Assembly (NCBI RefSeq): GCF_001889265.1
Contig: NZ_CP018151.1
Location: 1,550,001-1,614,000, forward strand
Direction: 5' to 3'
Length of the DNA stretch: 64,000 bases
From: Microbacterium sp. 1.5R
Lineage (GTDB): Bacteria > Actinomycetota > Actinomycetes > Actinomycetales > Microbacteriaceae
Shown here: one piece after another, positions 17,593 to 28,419 of the stretch
Numbering within the stretch: position 1 is the first letter of the stretch
Layout of the letters: each line of letters opens with the position of its first letter
Translations under genes and position numbers: made by a program
Notes under the pieces: generated by a model
Seen by the model: only the letters and a program-made list of their open reading frames with translations
What the model was told of the DNA's origin: nothing
Databases searched by the model: none

Positions 17593-18864
17593 ATGACACA
17601 CGCAACTCCCATTCCCGAGCACCCTGCCCCGATCCCCGCGGCTGAGGAGCGAGGACTGCTCCGCATCGCGGGGCTCCCGTATTTCATCATCGCGTTCATC
17701 GCCCGGCTTCCGTTCGCGATGATGGTCGTCGGAGTGCTCACGGTCGTCGTCTCGGCGCGCGGTTCGCTCTCGCTCGGCGGACTCACCTCGGCGGCCGTCG
17801 GACTCGGCACAGCATGCTTCGGACCTCTGCTCGGCGCCGCCGCCGATCGGTTCGGACAGCGCATGGTGCTGCTGATCCTGGCGATCGCCAACGGGGCGAT
17901 GCTGGTGCTCTTCACCGTCGTCGTCTACACGGGGGGAGCGGACGCGCTGGTGCTGATATCCGCGTTCGGCATCGGCGCCACCGCTCCGCAGGTCGCTCCG
18001 ATGTCTCGATCCAGACTCGTGACGATGATCGCCGATCGGATGCCTGAGGCGGCGCGCACGCGCACCGTCTCGGGGACCATGGCGTATGAGTCCGCCGCCG
18101 ATGAGACCGTGTTCGTGTTCGGCCCGTTCATCGTCGGCATCCTCGCCTCCGCCATCGCGCCGTGGGCCCCGCTCATCGGTGCGGCGGTGCTCACGGTCGT
18201 GTTCGTGGGCGCGTTCGCCCTGCATCCGAGCGCGCGTGTCGTCTCGGTGCACCGAGGCGAGGACGGGCGGGCGCCGTCGGCCGTGACCGAGCTCTTCAGC
18301 CCGCGTCTGCTGATCGTCGTCGTCGGCATCCTCGGCGTCGGCATGTTCTTCGGCACGATGCTCACATCGCTCACCTCCTTCATGGCGGACCGCGGCGCCG
18401 CAGAACAGGCAGGGCTCCTCTACGGCGTGATGGGTGTCGGGTCGGCGATTCTCGCGCTCGGCGTCGCGTGGCTCCCGGTGCGGTTCTCGCTCCGCGCGCG
18501 CTGGCTGCTGTTCGCCGGCATCCTGCTCGGCGGAAGCCTGCTGCTGCTCCTCGTCGACTCGCCGGCGACCATGATGATCGCTCTCGGGATCATGGGGATC
18601 GGCATCGGCCCGACCCTCGTCACGCAGTACAGCTTCGGGGCTGCACGCAGCCCTCTGGGGCGCTCGGCGACCGTGATGACGATGCTCGGCTCGGGGATCG
18701 TCGTCGGGCAGTCCCTCGGCGCGGCCGTGGCGGGAGAGCTCGCCGAGAGCGCAGGAACGACCAGCGCTCTCGTGCTGCCGATCATCTCTGCGGCGATAGC
18801 CTTCGTCGCCGGGCTTGTCAACTGGTGGCTGAGCGGCACCCGACCTCGCGTAGCCTCGGTCTGA
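17593..18864 (+). CDS. MFS transporter
   Basis: 423 residues from ATG 17593; the open frame begins 37 codons earlier but that part lacks hydrophobic character. Twelve predicted membrane segments, with a loop GAAADRFGQRMVLLIL that corresponds to the MFS motif A region. A long central loop (HPSARVVSVHRGEDGRAPS) splits the two halves. It stands alone, upstream of otsA; substrate unknown. Confidence 0.85.
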   Translation: MTHATPIPEHPAPIPAAEERGLLRIAGLPYFIIAFIARLPFAMMVVGVLTVVVSARGSLSLGGLTSAAVGLGTACFGPLLGAAADRFGQRMVLLILAIANGAMLVLFTVVVYTGGADALVLISAFGIGATAPQVAPMSRSRLVTMIADRMPEAARTRTVSGTMAYESAADETVFVFGPFIVGILASAIAPWAPLIGAAVLTVVFVGAFALHPSARVVSVHRGEDGRAPSAVTELFSPRLLIVVVGILGVGMFFGTMLTSLTSFMADRGAAEQAGLLYGVMGVGSAILALGVAWLPVRFSLRARWLLFAGILLGGSLLLLLVDSPATMMIALGIMGIGIGPTLVTQYSFGAARSPLGRSATVMTMLGSGIVVGQSLGAAVAGELAESAGTTSALVLPIISAAIAFVAGLVNWWLSGTRPRVASV

Positions 18865-18915
18865 GCTTCTGTAGCCTGAGGAGCACCCCCACTGCATCGT
18901 CAGGAGCACTCACCC

Positions 18916-20325
18916 ATGTCAGTCGCAGATTTCGTCGTCGTCGCCAACCGACTTCCCGTCGACCGGGTCGTGGGTCCTGACGGAGACGAGGAGTGGCGGA
19001 CCTCCCCGGGCGGTCTGGTCGCCGCACTCGAGCCGATGATGCGCAGTGCGCGCGGAGCCTGGGTCGGGTGGGCCGGCCAGCCGGATGTCGAGCTGGATCG
19101 ATTCGAGATCAACGGCATCGACCTGATCCCGGTGCCGCTCAGCGCCGAGGAGGTCGCCGACTACTACGAGGGCTTCGCGAACGACACGATCTGGCCGCTG
19201 TACCACGACGTCATCGCGCCGCCGCAGTACCACCGCGAATGGTGGGAGGCGTACGTCAAGGTCAACCGCCGTTTCGCGGAGGCAGCCGCCGACGTCGTCG
19301 CACAGGACGGCACCGTCTGGGTGCACGACTACCAGCTGCAGCTGGTGCCGCAGATGATCCGCGAACTGAGGCCCGATGTCACGATCGGCTACTTCCACCA
19401 CATCCCGTTCCCTGCGCACGGGCTCTATGCCCAGCTCCCGTGGCGTGATCAGGTGCTCAAAGGCCTGCTCGGCGCTGATGTCATCGGCTTCCAGCGCGCA
19501 CAGGACGCCACCTACTTCCTGACCGCTGTGCGCCGTCGTCTGCGTCACGAGGTGAAGGGGTCGGCGGTCACCATCCCGACCGAGGGGGGCGGCACGCGCA
19601 CCGCCGTCGCTCGGGCCTTCCCGATCTCGATCGACACCGCTCCGTACCTCGAGCTCGCGGCACGCCCCGATGTCCGAGCGCGCGCGGCCGAGATCAGAGC
19701 GAGCCTCGGCAACCCGAAGAAGATCCTCCTGGGCGTGGACCGCCTCGACTACACCAAGGGCATCCGGCATCGCATCAAGGCGTACGGCGAGCTCCTCGAA
19801 GACGGCAAGCTGAGCGTCGACGACGTCACCTTCGTGCAGGTCGCGAGTCCGAGCCGAGAGCGTGTCGACGCGTACGTGCATCTTCGCGATGAGATCGAAC
19901 TCGCGGTCGGGCGCATCAACGGCGATCACGACACCATGGGGCACACCGCCATCCGCTATCTGCACCAGGGCTACCCGCGCGAGGAGATGGTCGCACTGTA
20001 CCTCGCCGCCGACGTCATGCTCGTGACCGCGCTGCGCGACGGCATGAACCTCGTCGCGAAGGAGTACGTCGCGACGCGGGCCGACAATCGCGGGGTGCTC
20101 GTGCTGAGCGAGTTCACGGGCGCCGCCGACGAGCTGCGGCAGGCGGTGCGCGTCAACCCGCACGACATCGCCGGGTTGAAGGACGCGATCATGACCGCGG
20201 TCACCATGACGCCCGCTGAGCAGGGCAAGCGGATGCGGTCGCTGCGACGTCGCGTGCTGGAGAACGACGTGAACGCGTGGTCGTCGTCGTTCCTGCGCGC
20301 ACTCGCGGACGTCCGCGGACGCTGA
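18916..20325 (+). CDS. otsA: trehalose-6-phosphate synthase (GT20)
   Basis: 469 residues. Makes trehalose 6-phosphate from a nucleotide-glucose donor and glucose 6-phosphate. Motifs: ANRLPVDRV and GGLVAALEP at the N-terminus, VWVHDYQLQLVPQMIR, GYFHHIPFPA, the donor-site LGVDRLDYTKGI, and ALRDGMNLVAKEYVATR. The gene is directly followed by otsB, forming the usual two-step route to trehalose, an osmolyte and, in actinobacteria, a cell-envelope precursor. Confidence 0.96.
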   Translation: MSVADFVVVANRLPVDRVVGPDGDEEWRTSPGGLVAALEPMMRSARGAWVGWAGQPDVELDRFEINGIDLIPVPLSAEEVADYYEGFANDTIWPLYHDVIAPPQYHREWWEAYVKVNRRFAEAAADVVAQDGTVWVHDYQLQLVPQMIRELRPDVTIGYFHHIPFPAHGLYAQLPWRDQVLKGLLGADVIGFQRAQDATYFLTAVRRRLRHEVKGSAVTIPTEGGGTRTAVARAFPISIDTAPYLELAARPDVRARAAEIRASLGNPKKILLGVDRLDYTKGIRHRIKAYGELLEDGKLSVDDVTFVQVASPSRERVDAYVHLRDEIELAVGRINGDHDTMGHTAIRYLHQGYPREEMVALYLAADVMLVTALRDGMNLVAKEYVATRADNRGVLVLSEFTGAADELRQAVRVNPHDIAGLKDAIMTAVTMTPAEQGKRMRSLRRRVLENDVNAWSSSFLRALADVRGR

Positions 20326-20388
20326 TCGGCCGGGTCGCACCGTTCCGCCGGGTCATACTGGGAGGACACCGCCTCGATTGGAGACACT

Positions 20389-21183
20389 GTGACCCGTAGC
20401 TGGACCCCCGGAGCCGCAGACCCGGCGCTGAGCGCCATCGCCGCCACACCCAGACTGATCGTCGCGCTGGACTTCGACGGCACGGCATCTCCGCTCGTCC
20501 CCGATCCGATGGCCGCCAGGGCTCTGCCCGAGGTCGCCGTGCAGGTCGCCCGTCTCGCGGCGCTCCCCGACACGGTCGTCGCCTACGTCTCCGGGCGCAG
20601 CATGCATGACCTGCGGGTGATCACCGAGCACACGGATGACTCGCTGATCGCGCTGGCCGGATCGCACGGTGCGCAGTACTGGTATCCCGGGGTCGGCGCC
20701 AACGAGGCCGACGGCGACACCGCGGAGGGGTCGCGAGAGGAGCTGTGGGAGGCCGCGCGGCCGATCATCGATCGATACGAGGGGGCGGAGCTCGAGCCCA
20801 AGACCTTCGGAATGGGTGTGCACACCCGCACGGCCACACCGGAGGTCGAGAAGGCGGTGTTCGCCGAGATCGATGCACTCGTCGCGGAGCGCTTCCCGCA
20901 CTGGCGACGCCGCTCGGGGCACCGTGTGCTCGAGTTCTCGTCGCGGAACGAGGGCAAGGATGCCGCGATGACCGCGCTGCGCGAGCATTTCGACGCCACC
21001 GCCATCCTTTTCGCCGGCGATGACGTCACGGACGAGGACGCCATGCGCGTGCTCAGCGGCGACGATCTCGGCGTCCGCGTGGGACCGGGGGAGAGCGCCG
21101 CCGAGCTTCGTGTGGAGAACCCACAACAGATCGCCCTGCTTCTGGAGGCGCTCGCGGACGAGCGCACCTCCCGGCGGGAATAG
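20389..21183 (+). CDS. otsB: trehalose-6-phosphate phosphatase
   Basis: 264 residues from GTG 20389, with GGAG 5 bases upstream. HAD motif I DFDGTASPLV, motif II YVSGRS, a cap-type insertion with KTFGMGVHTR, motif III lysine in RNEGKDAA, and motif IV GDDVTDEDAM. Removes the phosphate from the OtsA product. Its stop codon (TAG, 21181-21183) is the first half of the -10 box of ilvD. Confidence 0.95.
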   Translation: MTRSWTPGAADPALSAIAATPRLIVALDFDGTASPLVPDPMAARALPEVAVQVARLAALPDTVVAYVSGRSMHDLRVITEHTDDSLIALAGSHGAQYWYPGVGANEADGDTAEGSREELWEAARPIIDRYEGAELEPKTFGMGVHTRTATPEVEKAVFAEIDALVAERFPHWRRRSGHRVLEFSSRNEGKDAAMTALREHFDATAILFAGDDVTDEDAMRVLSGDDLGVRVGPGESAAELRVENPQQIALLLEALADERTSRRE

Positions 21184-21186
21184 ACT
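21181..21186 (+). promoter_or_regulatory. -10 element of a probable leaderless ilvD transcript
   Basis: TAGACT, 6 bases before the ilvD ATG and no ribosome site between. The TAG is also the otsB stop codon. Confidence 0.55.
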
Positions 21187-21192
21187 TCCGTC

Positions 21193-22911
21193 ATGTCCTC
21201 GCATGATCCCTCCACCAGCGCGCCCATCGACATCAAGCCCCGCAGCCGCGTCGTCACCGACGGCATCGAGGCGACGACCTCCCGAGGCATGCTCCGTGCC
21301 GTCGGCATGGGCGACGCCGACTGGGACAAGCCCCAGATCGGAATCGCCTCCAGCTGGAACGAGATCACACCCTGCAACCTGAGCCTCGACCGGCTCGCGC
21401 AGGGTGCCAAGGAGGGCGTGCACTCCGGCGGCGGGTACCCGCTGCAGTTCGGCACGATCTCGGTCTCGGACGGCATCTCGATGGGCCACGAGGGCATGCA
21501 CTTCTCGCTCGTGTCGCGCGAGGTCATCGCCGACTCGGTCGAGACCGTGATGATGGCCGAGCGACTCGACGGATCGGTGCTGCTCGCCGGTTGCGACAAG
21601 TCGATCCCCGGAATGCTGATGGCCAGCGCCCGGCTCGACCTGTCGAGCGTGTTCCTCTACGCCGGCTCCATCGCACCGGGCTGGGTCAAGCTCTCGGACG
21701 GCACCGAGAAGGACGTCACGATCATCGACTCGTTCGAGGCCGTCGGCGCCTGCCGCGCGGGACTCATGAGCGAAGAGGACCTCAAGCGCATCGAATGCGC
21801 GATCGCACCGGGTGAGGGCGCCTGCGGTGGCATGTACACGGCGAACACGATGGCGTCGGTCGCCGAGGCCCTGGGCCTGAGCCTTCCCGGTTCTGCCGCT
21901 CCGCCCGCCGCGGATCGTCGTCGTGACTACTTCGCGCACCGTTCCGGCGAGGCCGTCGTCAACCTGCTCCGCCAGGGCATCACGACCCGCGACATCCTCA
22001 CCAAGGAGGCGTTCGAGAACGCGATCGCCCTCGCGATGGCCCTGGGCGGTTCGACCAACGTCGTGCTGCACCTGCTCGCGATCGCGCGCGAGGCCGAGGT
22101 CGAGCTGAGCCTGCACGACTTCAACCGCATCGGCGACAAGGTGCCGCACGTCGCGGACATGAAGCCGTTCGGCAAGTACGTCATGAACGACGTCGACCGC
22201 CATGGCGGCATCCCCGTGATCATGAAGGCGATGCTCGACGAGGGCCTGCTGCACGGTGACGCGCTCACCGTGACGGGCAAGACGCTCGCCGAGAACCTCG
22301 CGGACCTCGACCCGCAGCCGATCGACGGCGAGGTCATCCACACCTTCGACAACCCGATCCACGCGACCGGCGGCCTGACGATCCTGCACGGGTCGCTCGC
22401 GCCCGAGGGTGCCGTCGTGAAGACCGCAGGCTTCGACGCGGCCGTCTTCGAGGGCTCCGCCCGGGTGTTCGAGCGCGAGCGCGCGGCCATGGACGCCGTG
22501 GCCAACGGCGAGATCGAGGCGGGCACCGTCATCGTCATCCGCTACGAGGGTCCGAAGGGCGGACCCGGTATGCGCGAGATGCTCGCCATCACCGCGGCCA
22601 TCAAGGGCGCGGGGCTCGGGAAAGATGTACTACTCTTGACTGACGGACGATTCTCAGGCGGCACAACCGGCCTGTGCATCGGCCACATAGCACCCGAAGC
22701 GGTGGACGCAGGTCCTATCGCCTTCGTGCGCGATGGTGATCTGATACGGGTCGATATCGCAGCTCGCTCTCTCGACCTACTCGTCGACGAGGCGGAGCTC
22801 GCCTCCCGCCGCTCTGGCTGGGAGCCGCTACCCCCGCGCTATACCCGTGGCGTTCTTGCCAAGTACTCGCGTCTCGTGCGGTCCGCCGCCGAGGGCGCGA
22901 CGACCGGCTGA
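21193..22911 (+). CDS. ilvD: dihydroxy-acid dehydratase
   Basis: 572 residues, normal length. Dehydrates dihydroxy-acids in valine/isoleucine synthesis using an Fe-S cluster; cluster cysteines lie in [19 protein letters not shown] and [14 protein letters not shown]. The C-terminal [20 protein letters not shown] motif is intact. Odd point: from about 22621 to the stop, codon choice shifts abruptly to many A/T-ending codons (GTA, CTA, ATA, ACA, TCA, TCT), unlike the preceding 1.4 kb, while the protein stays conserved; see findings. Confidence 0.97.
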   Translation: MSSHDPSTSAPIDIKPRSRVVTDGIEATTSRGMLRAVGMGDADWDKPQIGIASSWNEITPCNLSLDRLAQGAKEGVHSGGGYPLQFGTISVSDGISMGHEGMHFSLVSREVIADSVETVMMAERLDGSVLLAGCDKSIPGMLMASARLDLSSVFLYAGSIAPGWVKLSDGTEKDVTIIDSFEAVGACRAGLMSEEDLKRIECAIAPGEGACGGMYTANTMASVAEALGLSLPGSAAPPAADRRRDYFAHRSGEAVVNLLRQGITTRDILTKEAFENAIALAMALGGSTNVVLHLLAIAREAEVELSLHDFNRIGDKVPHVADMKPFGKYVMNDVDRHGGIPVIMKAMLDEGLLHGDALTVTGKTLAENLADLDPQPIDGEVIHTFDNPIHATGGLTILHGSLAPEGAVVKTAGFDAAVFEGSARVFERERAAMDAVANGEIEAGTVIVIRYEGPKGGPGMREMLAITAAIKGAGLGKDVLLLTDGRFSGGTTGLCIGHIAPEAVDAGPIAFVRDGDLIRVDIAARSLDLLVDEAELASRRSGWEPLPPRYTRGVLAKYSRLVRSAAEGATTG

Positions 22912-22972
22912 TCCGCGTCGGCTCCGGCATCCCAGCCTCCGACGTCGCCAACAGACCACCAGAAGGAGTGTC

Positions 22973-24775
22973 ATGACTGCTGACACCGTCTCGGCTGTGC
23001 CGAGGCCGCCCGCACCCAAGTCCGCCGCACCGGAGATCTCCGGAGCCGAGGCCGTGGTCCGCACGCTCGAGCTCCTCGGCGTCAAGGACGTCTTCGGTCT
23101 TCCCGGAGGAGCGATCCTCCCGGTCTACGACCCGCTGATGGACGCCGCCGAGCTGCGGCACATCCTCGTGCGGCACGAACAGGGAGCGGGACACGCCGCC
23201 GAAGGCTACGCGTCGTCCTCGGGCAAGGTCGGCGTCTGCATCGCGACGTCGGGTCCCGGTGCGACCAACCTCGTGACCGCGATCGCCGACGCCTACATGG
23301 ACTCGGTGCCGCTGCTCGCGATCACCGGGCAGGTGTTCTCGACGCTGATGGGCACTGACGCGTTCCAGGAGGCCGACATCGTCGGCATCACGATGCCGGT
23401 CACGAAGCACTCGTTCCTCGTGAAGGATGCGTCGGAGATCCCGGGCGCCATCGCGGCGGCCTATGAGATCGCCTCGACCGGCCGACCGGGACCGGTGCTC
23501 GTCGACATCACGAAGGACGCCCAGCAGGCGATGGCGCCGTTCGTCTGGCCTCCCAAGTACGACCTGCCCGGATACCGCCCCGTGACCAAGGCGCACGGCA
23601 AGCAGATCCAGGCGGCGGCGGCCCTTCTGGCCGAGGCCAAGAAGCCGGTGCTGTACGTCGGCGGCGGTGTGATCCGCGGTCGCGCGTCTGCCGAGCTGCT
23701 CGCCCTCGCCGAGACCACGAATGCGCCCGTCGTGACCACACTCATGGCTCGCGGCGCATTCCCCGACTCCCACCAGCAGCACCTCGGCATGCCGGGCATG
23801 CACGGCACCGTTCCGGCGGTGCTGGCGCTGCAGGAGGCCGACCTGATCGTGTCCCTCGGGGCGCGGTTCGACGACCGCGTGACCGGCAAGGCCGCGCTCT
23901 TCGCGCCGAACGCCAAGGTCGTGCACGTCGACATCGATCCGGCCGAGATCTCGAAGATCCGCACCGCAGACGTGCCGATCGTGGGCGACGTCCGCGACGT
24001 GCTGGTCGATCTCGAGTCGGCGTTCCGCACCGCGATCACCACCACGACCCCTGACACCGAGGAGTGGTGGTCGTACCTCGACGGGCTGCGCAACGAGTTC
24101 CCGCTCGGGTACGCGCCGACGACCGACGGCCTCCTCGCTCCGCAGTACGTGATCCAGCGGATCGGTGAGCTGACCGGGCCGGAGGGCATCTACGCCGCGG
24201 GCGTGGGACAGCACCAGATGTGGGCTGCGCAGTTCATCAAGTACGAGCGCCCCAACGCCTGGCTGAACTCCGGGGGCGCAGGAACCATGGGCTACTCGGT
24301 TCCCGCTGCGATGGGCGCGAAGGTCGCCGAGCCCGACCGTGTGGTGTGGGCGATCGACGGTGACGGCTGCTTCCAGATGACCAATCAGGAGCTCGCCACC
24401 TGCACGATCAACAACATCCCGATCAAGGTCGCGATCATCAACAACTCGTCGCTGGGCATGGTGCGCCAGTGGCAGACGCTGTTCTACGACGGTCGCCACT
24501 CGAACACCGACCTCAACACCGGTCACGGCACCGTCCGCATCCCCGACTTCGTGAAGCTCGCGGAGGCATATGGCTGCCTCGCGATCCGCGTGGAGAAGGA
24601 GGAGGAGGTGGACGCGGCGATCAAGCTCGCCCTCGAGACGAACGACCGTCCCGTCGTCATCGACTTCGTCGTCAGCGCCGATTCGATGGTGTGGCCGATG
24701 GTTCCCCAGGGCGTGAGCAACAGCTACGTCCAGTACGCCCGCGAGCACGCGCCCGCATTCGACGAGGAGGACTGA
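22973..24775 (+). CDS. ilvB: acetolactate synthase large subunit
   Basis: 600 residues from ATG 22973 with AGAAGGAG upstream. ThDP-dependent enzyme making acetolactate and acetohydroxybutyrate. N-terminal PYR domain with the activating glutamate in [16 protein letters not shown], a central FAD-associated domain, and a C-terminal ThDP motif ([18 protein letters not shown] ... [12 protein letters not shown]). Followed after 2 bases by ilvN, its regulatory subunit, and then ilvC. Confidence 0.97.
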   Translation: MTADTVSAVPRPPAPKSAAPEISGAEAVVRTLELLGVKDVFGLPGGAILPVYDPLMDAAELRHILVRHEQGAGHAAEGYASSSGKVGVCIATSGPGATNLVTAIADAYMDSVPLLAITGQVFSTLMGTDAFQEADIVGITMPVTKHSFLVKDASEIPGAIAAAYEIASTGRPGPVLVDITKDAQQAMAPFVWPPKYDLPGYRPVTKAHGKQIQAAAALLAEAKKPVLYVGGGVIRGRASAELLALAETTNAPVVTTLMARGAFPDSHQQHLGMPGMHGTVPAVLALQEADLIVSLGARFDDRVTGKAALFAPNAKVVHVDIDPAEISKIRTADVPIVGDVRDVLVDLESAFRTAITTTTPDTEEWWSYLDGLRNEFPLGYAPTTDGLLAPQYVIQRIGELTGPEGIYAAGVGQHQMWAAQFIKYERPNAWLNSGGAGTMGYSVPAAMGAKVAEPDRVVWAIDGDGCFQMTNQELATCTINNIPIKVAIINNSSLGMVRQWQTLFYDGRHSNTDLNTGHGTVRIPDFVKLAEAYGCLAIRVEKEEEVDAAIKLALETNDRPVVIDFVVSADSMVWPMVPQGVSNSYVQYAREHAPAFDEED

Positions 24776-24777
24776 CC

Positions 24778-26362
<1,585 letters not shown>

Positions 26363-26377
26363 TCTGAGACGGTCGAA

Positions 26378-26416
26378 GAGAAGGGGCCCGGTGCGGATCG
26401 CACCGGGCCCCTTCTC
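26378..26416 (+). terminator. terminator of ilvBNC
   Basis: A perfect 18-bp stem (left arm 26378-26395, right arm 26399-26416) with a 3-base GAT loop. It lies between the ilvC stop and the stop of the converging membrane-protein gene and can serve both. Confidence 0.85.
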
Positions 26417-26429
26417 GCGGTTCTGCGGG

Positions 26430-27359
26430 TCACTCCGCCGGAGCCTCCTCGACCTCGATCGGGGCGTCGGCGGGGTCGGCCCATACCGGCGCGGGCAGAA
26501 GAGTGTCGACCGCTCCGCCCTGGATCTCGCGCAACGCGTCCTCGATCTCGTCGGCGTTCTCGGGCACGGCGAGACCGCAGGTGCGCAGCTCGGAGGCGAA
26601 CTTCAGCGTGAGGCGGCTCTTGCCGGCCTCCACGGCCTCAGCCGTGGTGCCGGTGCGCTTCTCGCTGCCGGTCTGGATGTCGGAGACCTCATCGCACACG
26701 TGGTAGACCGCACCGCCGTCGACCCACACGACCTCGTCCTTTCCGAGCATCAGGATGACCGCCGACTGGTCGGCCGTGTACTTCTCGACGGACGGCGGGT
26801 TGAAGTCGACACCGATCACCGTGGCGAGCAGGGCGAGGACCACACCGACGATGCCGGCCGTCGTCTTCTGCCCCTTGCTCATGTCCTTGTTGAGGAAGAT
26901 CAGGATCACCAGGGGGAGGAAGGCCACGATCGCGATGATCGCGCCGAGCTGGTTCTGCACGAAGAAGCGCACGGTCTCGGATCGGCGCGCGGGGTCGAGC
27001 CTGTTGGCCTTCTTCCAGAGCACCGAGCCGGTGATCGCGAGCGCGGCGATGACCACGAGCAGGACGAGAAGCGTGACGAACGCCCACTGCGGGAACTGCG
27101 CCGTGACGCCCTGCTCTTCCAGGAGGCCCGTGTCGGGGTCGCGCAGGAGCGTGCCGTCCTCGCCGACGTACTCGCGCTGGCGGAGCAGCCAGAAGATCGA
27201 CACCGCCTCGGCCGCGATGGCGAGACCCCACAGGACCGCGGCGATCCAGCGGAAGGTCGTCGCCCGCGACTTCGCCGCGGCTGTCGGCTTCCATCCCGCG
27301 GCGGGCTCGTCGGCTCCGCCCGGTGTGCTCTGGTCGACCCTGTCGTTCTGCTCGGCCAC
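26430..27359 (-). CDS. hypothetical multi-spanning membrane protein
   Basis: 309 residues from GTG 27359, with GAAGGGAAG upstream. About four membrane segments (near residues 36-58, 92-115, 136-156, 165-185), the first two separated by an acidic loop. The C-terminal third is soluble (YTADQSAVILMLGKDEVVWVDGGAVYHV, shown in part) with two cysteines (HVCDEV, LRTCGL) that may form a disulfide outside. No family recognised; it lies in the middle of the branched-chain amino acid region and is divergent from 27437. Confidence 0.75.
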   Translation of the reverse strand: MAEQNDRVDQSTPGGADEPAAGWKPTAAAKSRATTFRWIAAVLWGLAIAAEAVSIFWLLRQREYVGEDGTLLRDPDTGLLEEQGVTAQFPQWAFVTLLVLLVVIAALAITGSVLWKKANRLDPARRSETVRFFVQNQLGAIIAIVAFLPLVILIFLNKDMSKGQKTTAGIVGVVLALLATVIGVDFNPPSVEKYTADQSAVILMLGKDEVVWVDGGAVYHVCDEVSDIQTGSEKRTGTTAEAVEAGKSRLTLKFASELRTCGLAVPENADEIEDALREIQGGAVDTLLPAPVWADPADAPIEVEEAPAE

Positions 27360-27436
27360 TGGCTTCCCTTCCGGAGAGGGCCGCGGTGGCCCAGATGCCC
27401 CCGAGCATAGTGGACGACGTGTCCTACGCTGGGGAC

Positions 27437-27958
27437 ATGACTTCCGACTCCGACGATGCCCTGAGCTGGGACGGCGACGACGGCGTCGCGCCGAAGGCGC
27501 GCACTCCGAAGCGCTCTGAGAGCGAGGCGTCCACCCAGCGGGATCACGCCGATGATGCGGCGCTGCCGGACGGCTGGAACGCCGTCGGCCGCGGCAGCGA
27601 GGCCGTCGGTCGCGTCGAGACCGACGGCACCGTCACGATGCCGGACGAGCAGGAATCAGCACACCTGAGCACCGCGATGCTGCTGACCCTCGGGGTCGTC
27701 GGCGGCGTGTACCTCCTGTACAGCATCGGCTGGGTCGTCGGAGGGATGCGGCTGAAGCCGCTGGCCAATCTGATCGTGGCCGATGCCATGTACGTGCCGT
27801 GGTTCGTGCTCGCGGTCGCGGCGCCCGCACTCTGGTTCCTCGCGGTGTGGGTCTTGACCCGTGCGAAGGCGACGTGGATCCGGGTCGGACTGCTGCTGCT
27901 CGGAGTGGTGCTGCTCGTGCCCTGGCCTTTCGTGACGGTGGGGGTGATCGGATCATGA
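27437..27958 (+). CDS. hypothetical membrane protein with a long acidic N-terminus
   Basis: 173 residues from ATG 27437; TACGCT lies exactly 6 bases upstream (leaderless type). The first 75 residues are polar and acidic (DSDDALSWDGDDGVAPKAR), followed by three membrane segments. Similar proteins in Microbacteriaceae are sometimes labelled DNA polymerase III tau from low-complexity similarity, which this sequence does not support. The stop overlaps the next gene (ATGA). Confidence 0.7.
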   Translation: MTSDSDDALSWDGDDGVAPKARTPKRSESEASTQRDHADDAALPDGWNAVGRGSEAVGRVETDGTVTMPDEQESAHLSTAMLLTLGVVGGVYLLYSIGWVVGGMRLKPLANLIVADAMYVPWFVLAVAAPALWFLAVWVLTRAKATWIRVGLLLLGVVLLVPWPFVTVGVIGS

Positions 27959-28305
27959 CCGAGCAGTCGACCTCTCCGGCGACCTCCGCCTCCCCGCGGT
28001 GGCTCAATGCACTCGTGCTCGGAGTCGCAGGACTCTTCTACGCCTATGCGATCTGGAATGCCGTCGCTCATCTCGTCTCCATGGCCCAGAGCGGACTCAC
28101 CGGCATCGGCTGGGTGACCCTTCTCTTCGGAGTGGTGTTCCCGGCGCTCGTCTTCGTGTTCGCGTACGTGATCGGGCGACGGCGACGCGCGGGCGAGCTC
28201 GCTCTGGTGCTGCTGGCGGGTCTCGGCGTCGTGGCGGTGTTCTGGCTGAGCCTGATCGGCTACAGCATCCTCAACATGTCCGATCTCGTGACCGTCGCTC
28301 TCTGA
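27955..28305 (+). CDS. small membrane protein
   Basis: 116 residues with three hydrophobic segments and a basic loop (GRRRRAGEL). Start ATG overlaps the stop of the preceding membrane-protein gene, so the two are translationally coupled and probably act together. No family recognised. serA begins 114 bases downstream. Confidence 0.7.
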   Translation: MTEQSTSPATSASPRWLNALVLGVAGLFYAYAIWNAVAHLVSMAQSGLTGIGWVTLLFGVVFPALVFVFAYVIGRRRRAGELALVLLAGLGVVAVFWLSLIGYSILNMSDLVTVAL

Positions 28306-28419
28306 CAGACGGCGTCACACGGCACGGAGCAGCGGAGCCGCTCGGGTACAGTTGAAGTGATCGCGCCCCCACGGTGTGCGGCGCATCGGCCCCCTGTCGC
28401 GCTGCCCCGAAGGATCCCT

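Noticed and set aside
20353..22389. Long minus-strand open frame (678 codons) across otsB and ilvD
   Set aside because: It is antisense to two clearly recognised genes, has shadow composition rich in Arg/Asp/Val/Gly/His, and no conserved motif; a consequence of few stops in GC-rich DNA.
22912..22972. Leader peptide or attenuator before ilvB
   Set aside because: The gap is only 61 bases with a normal ribosome site, no Ile/Val/Leu-rich short frame and no terminator-like hairpin.
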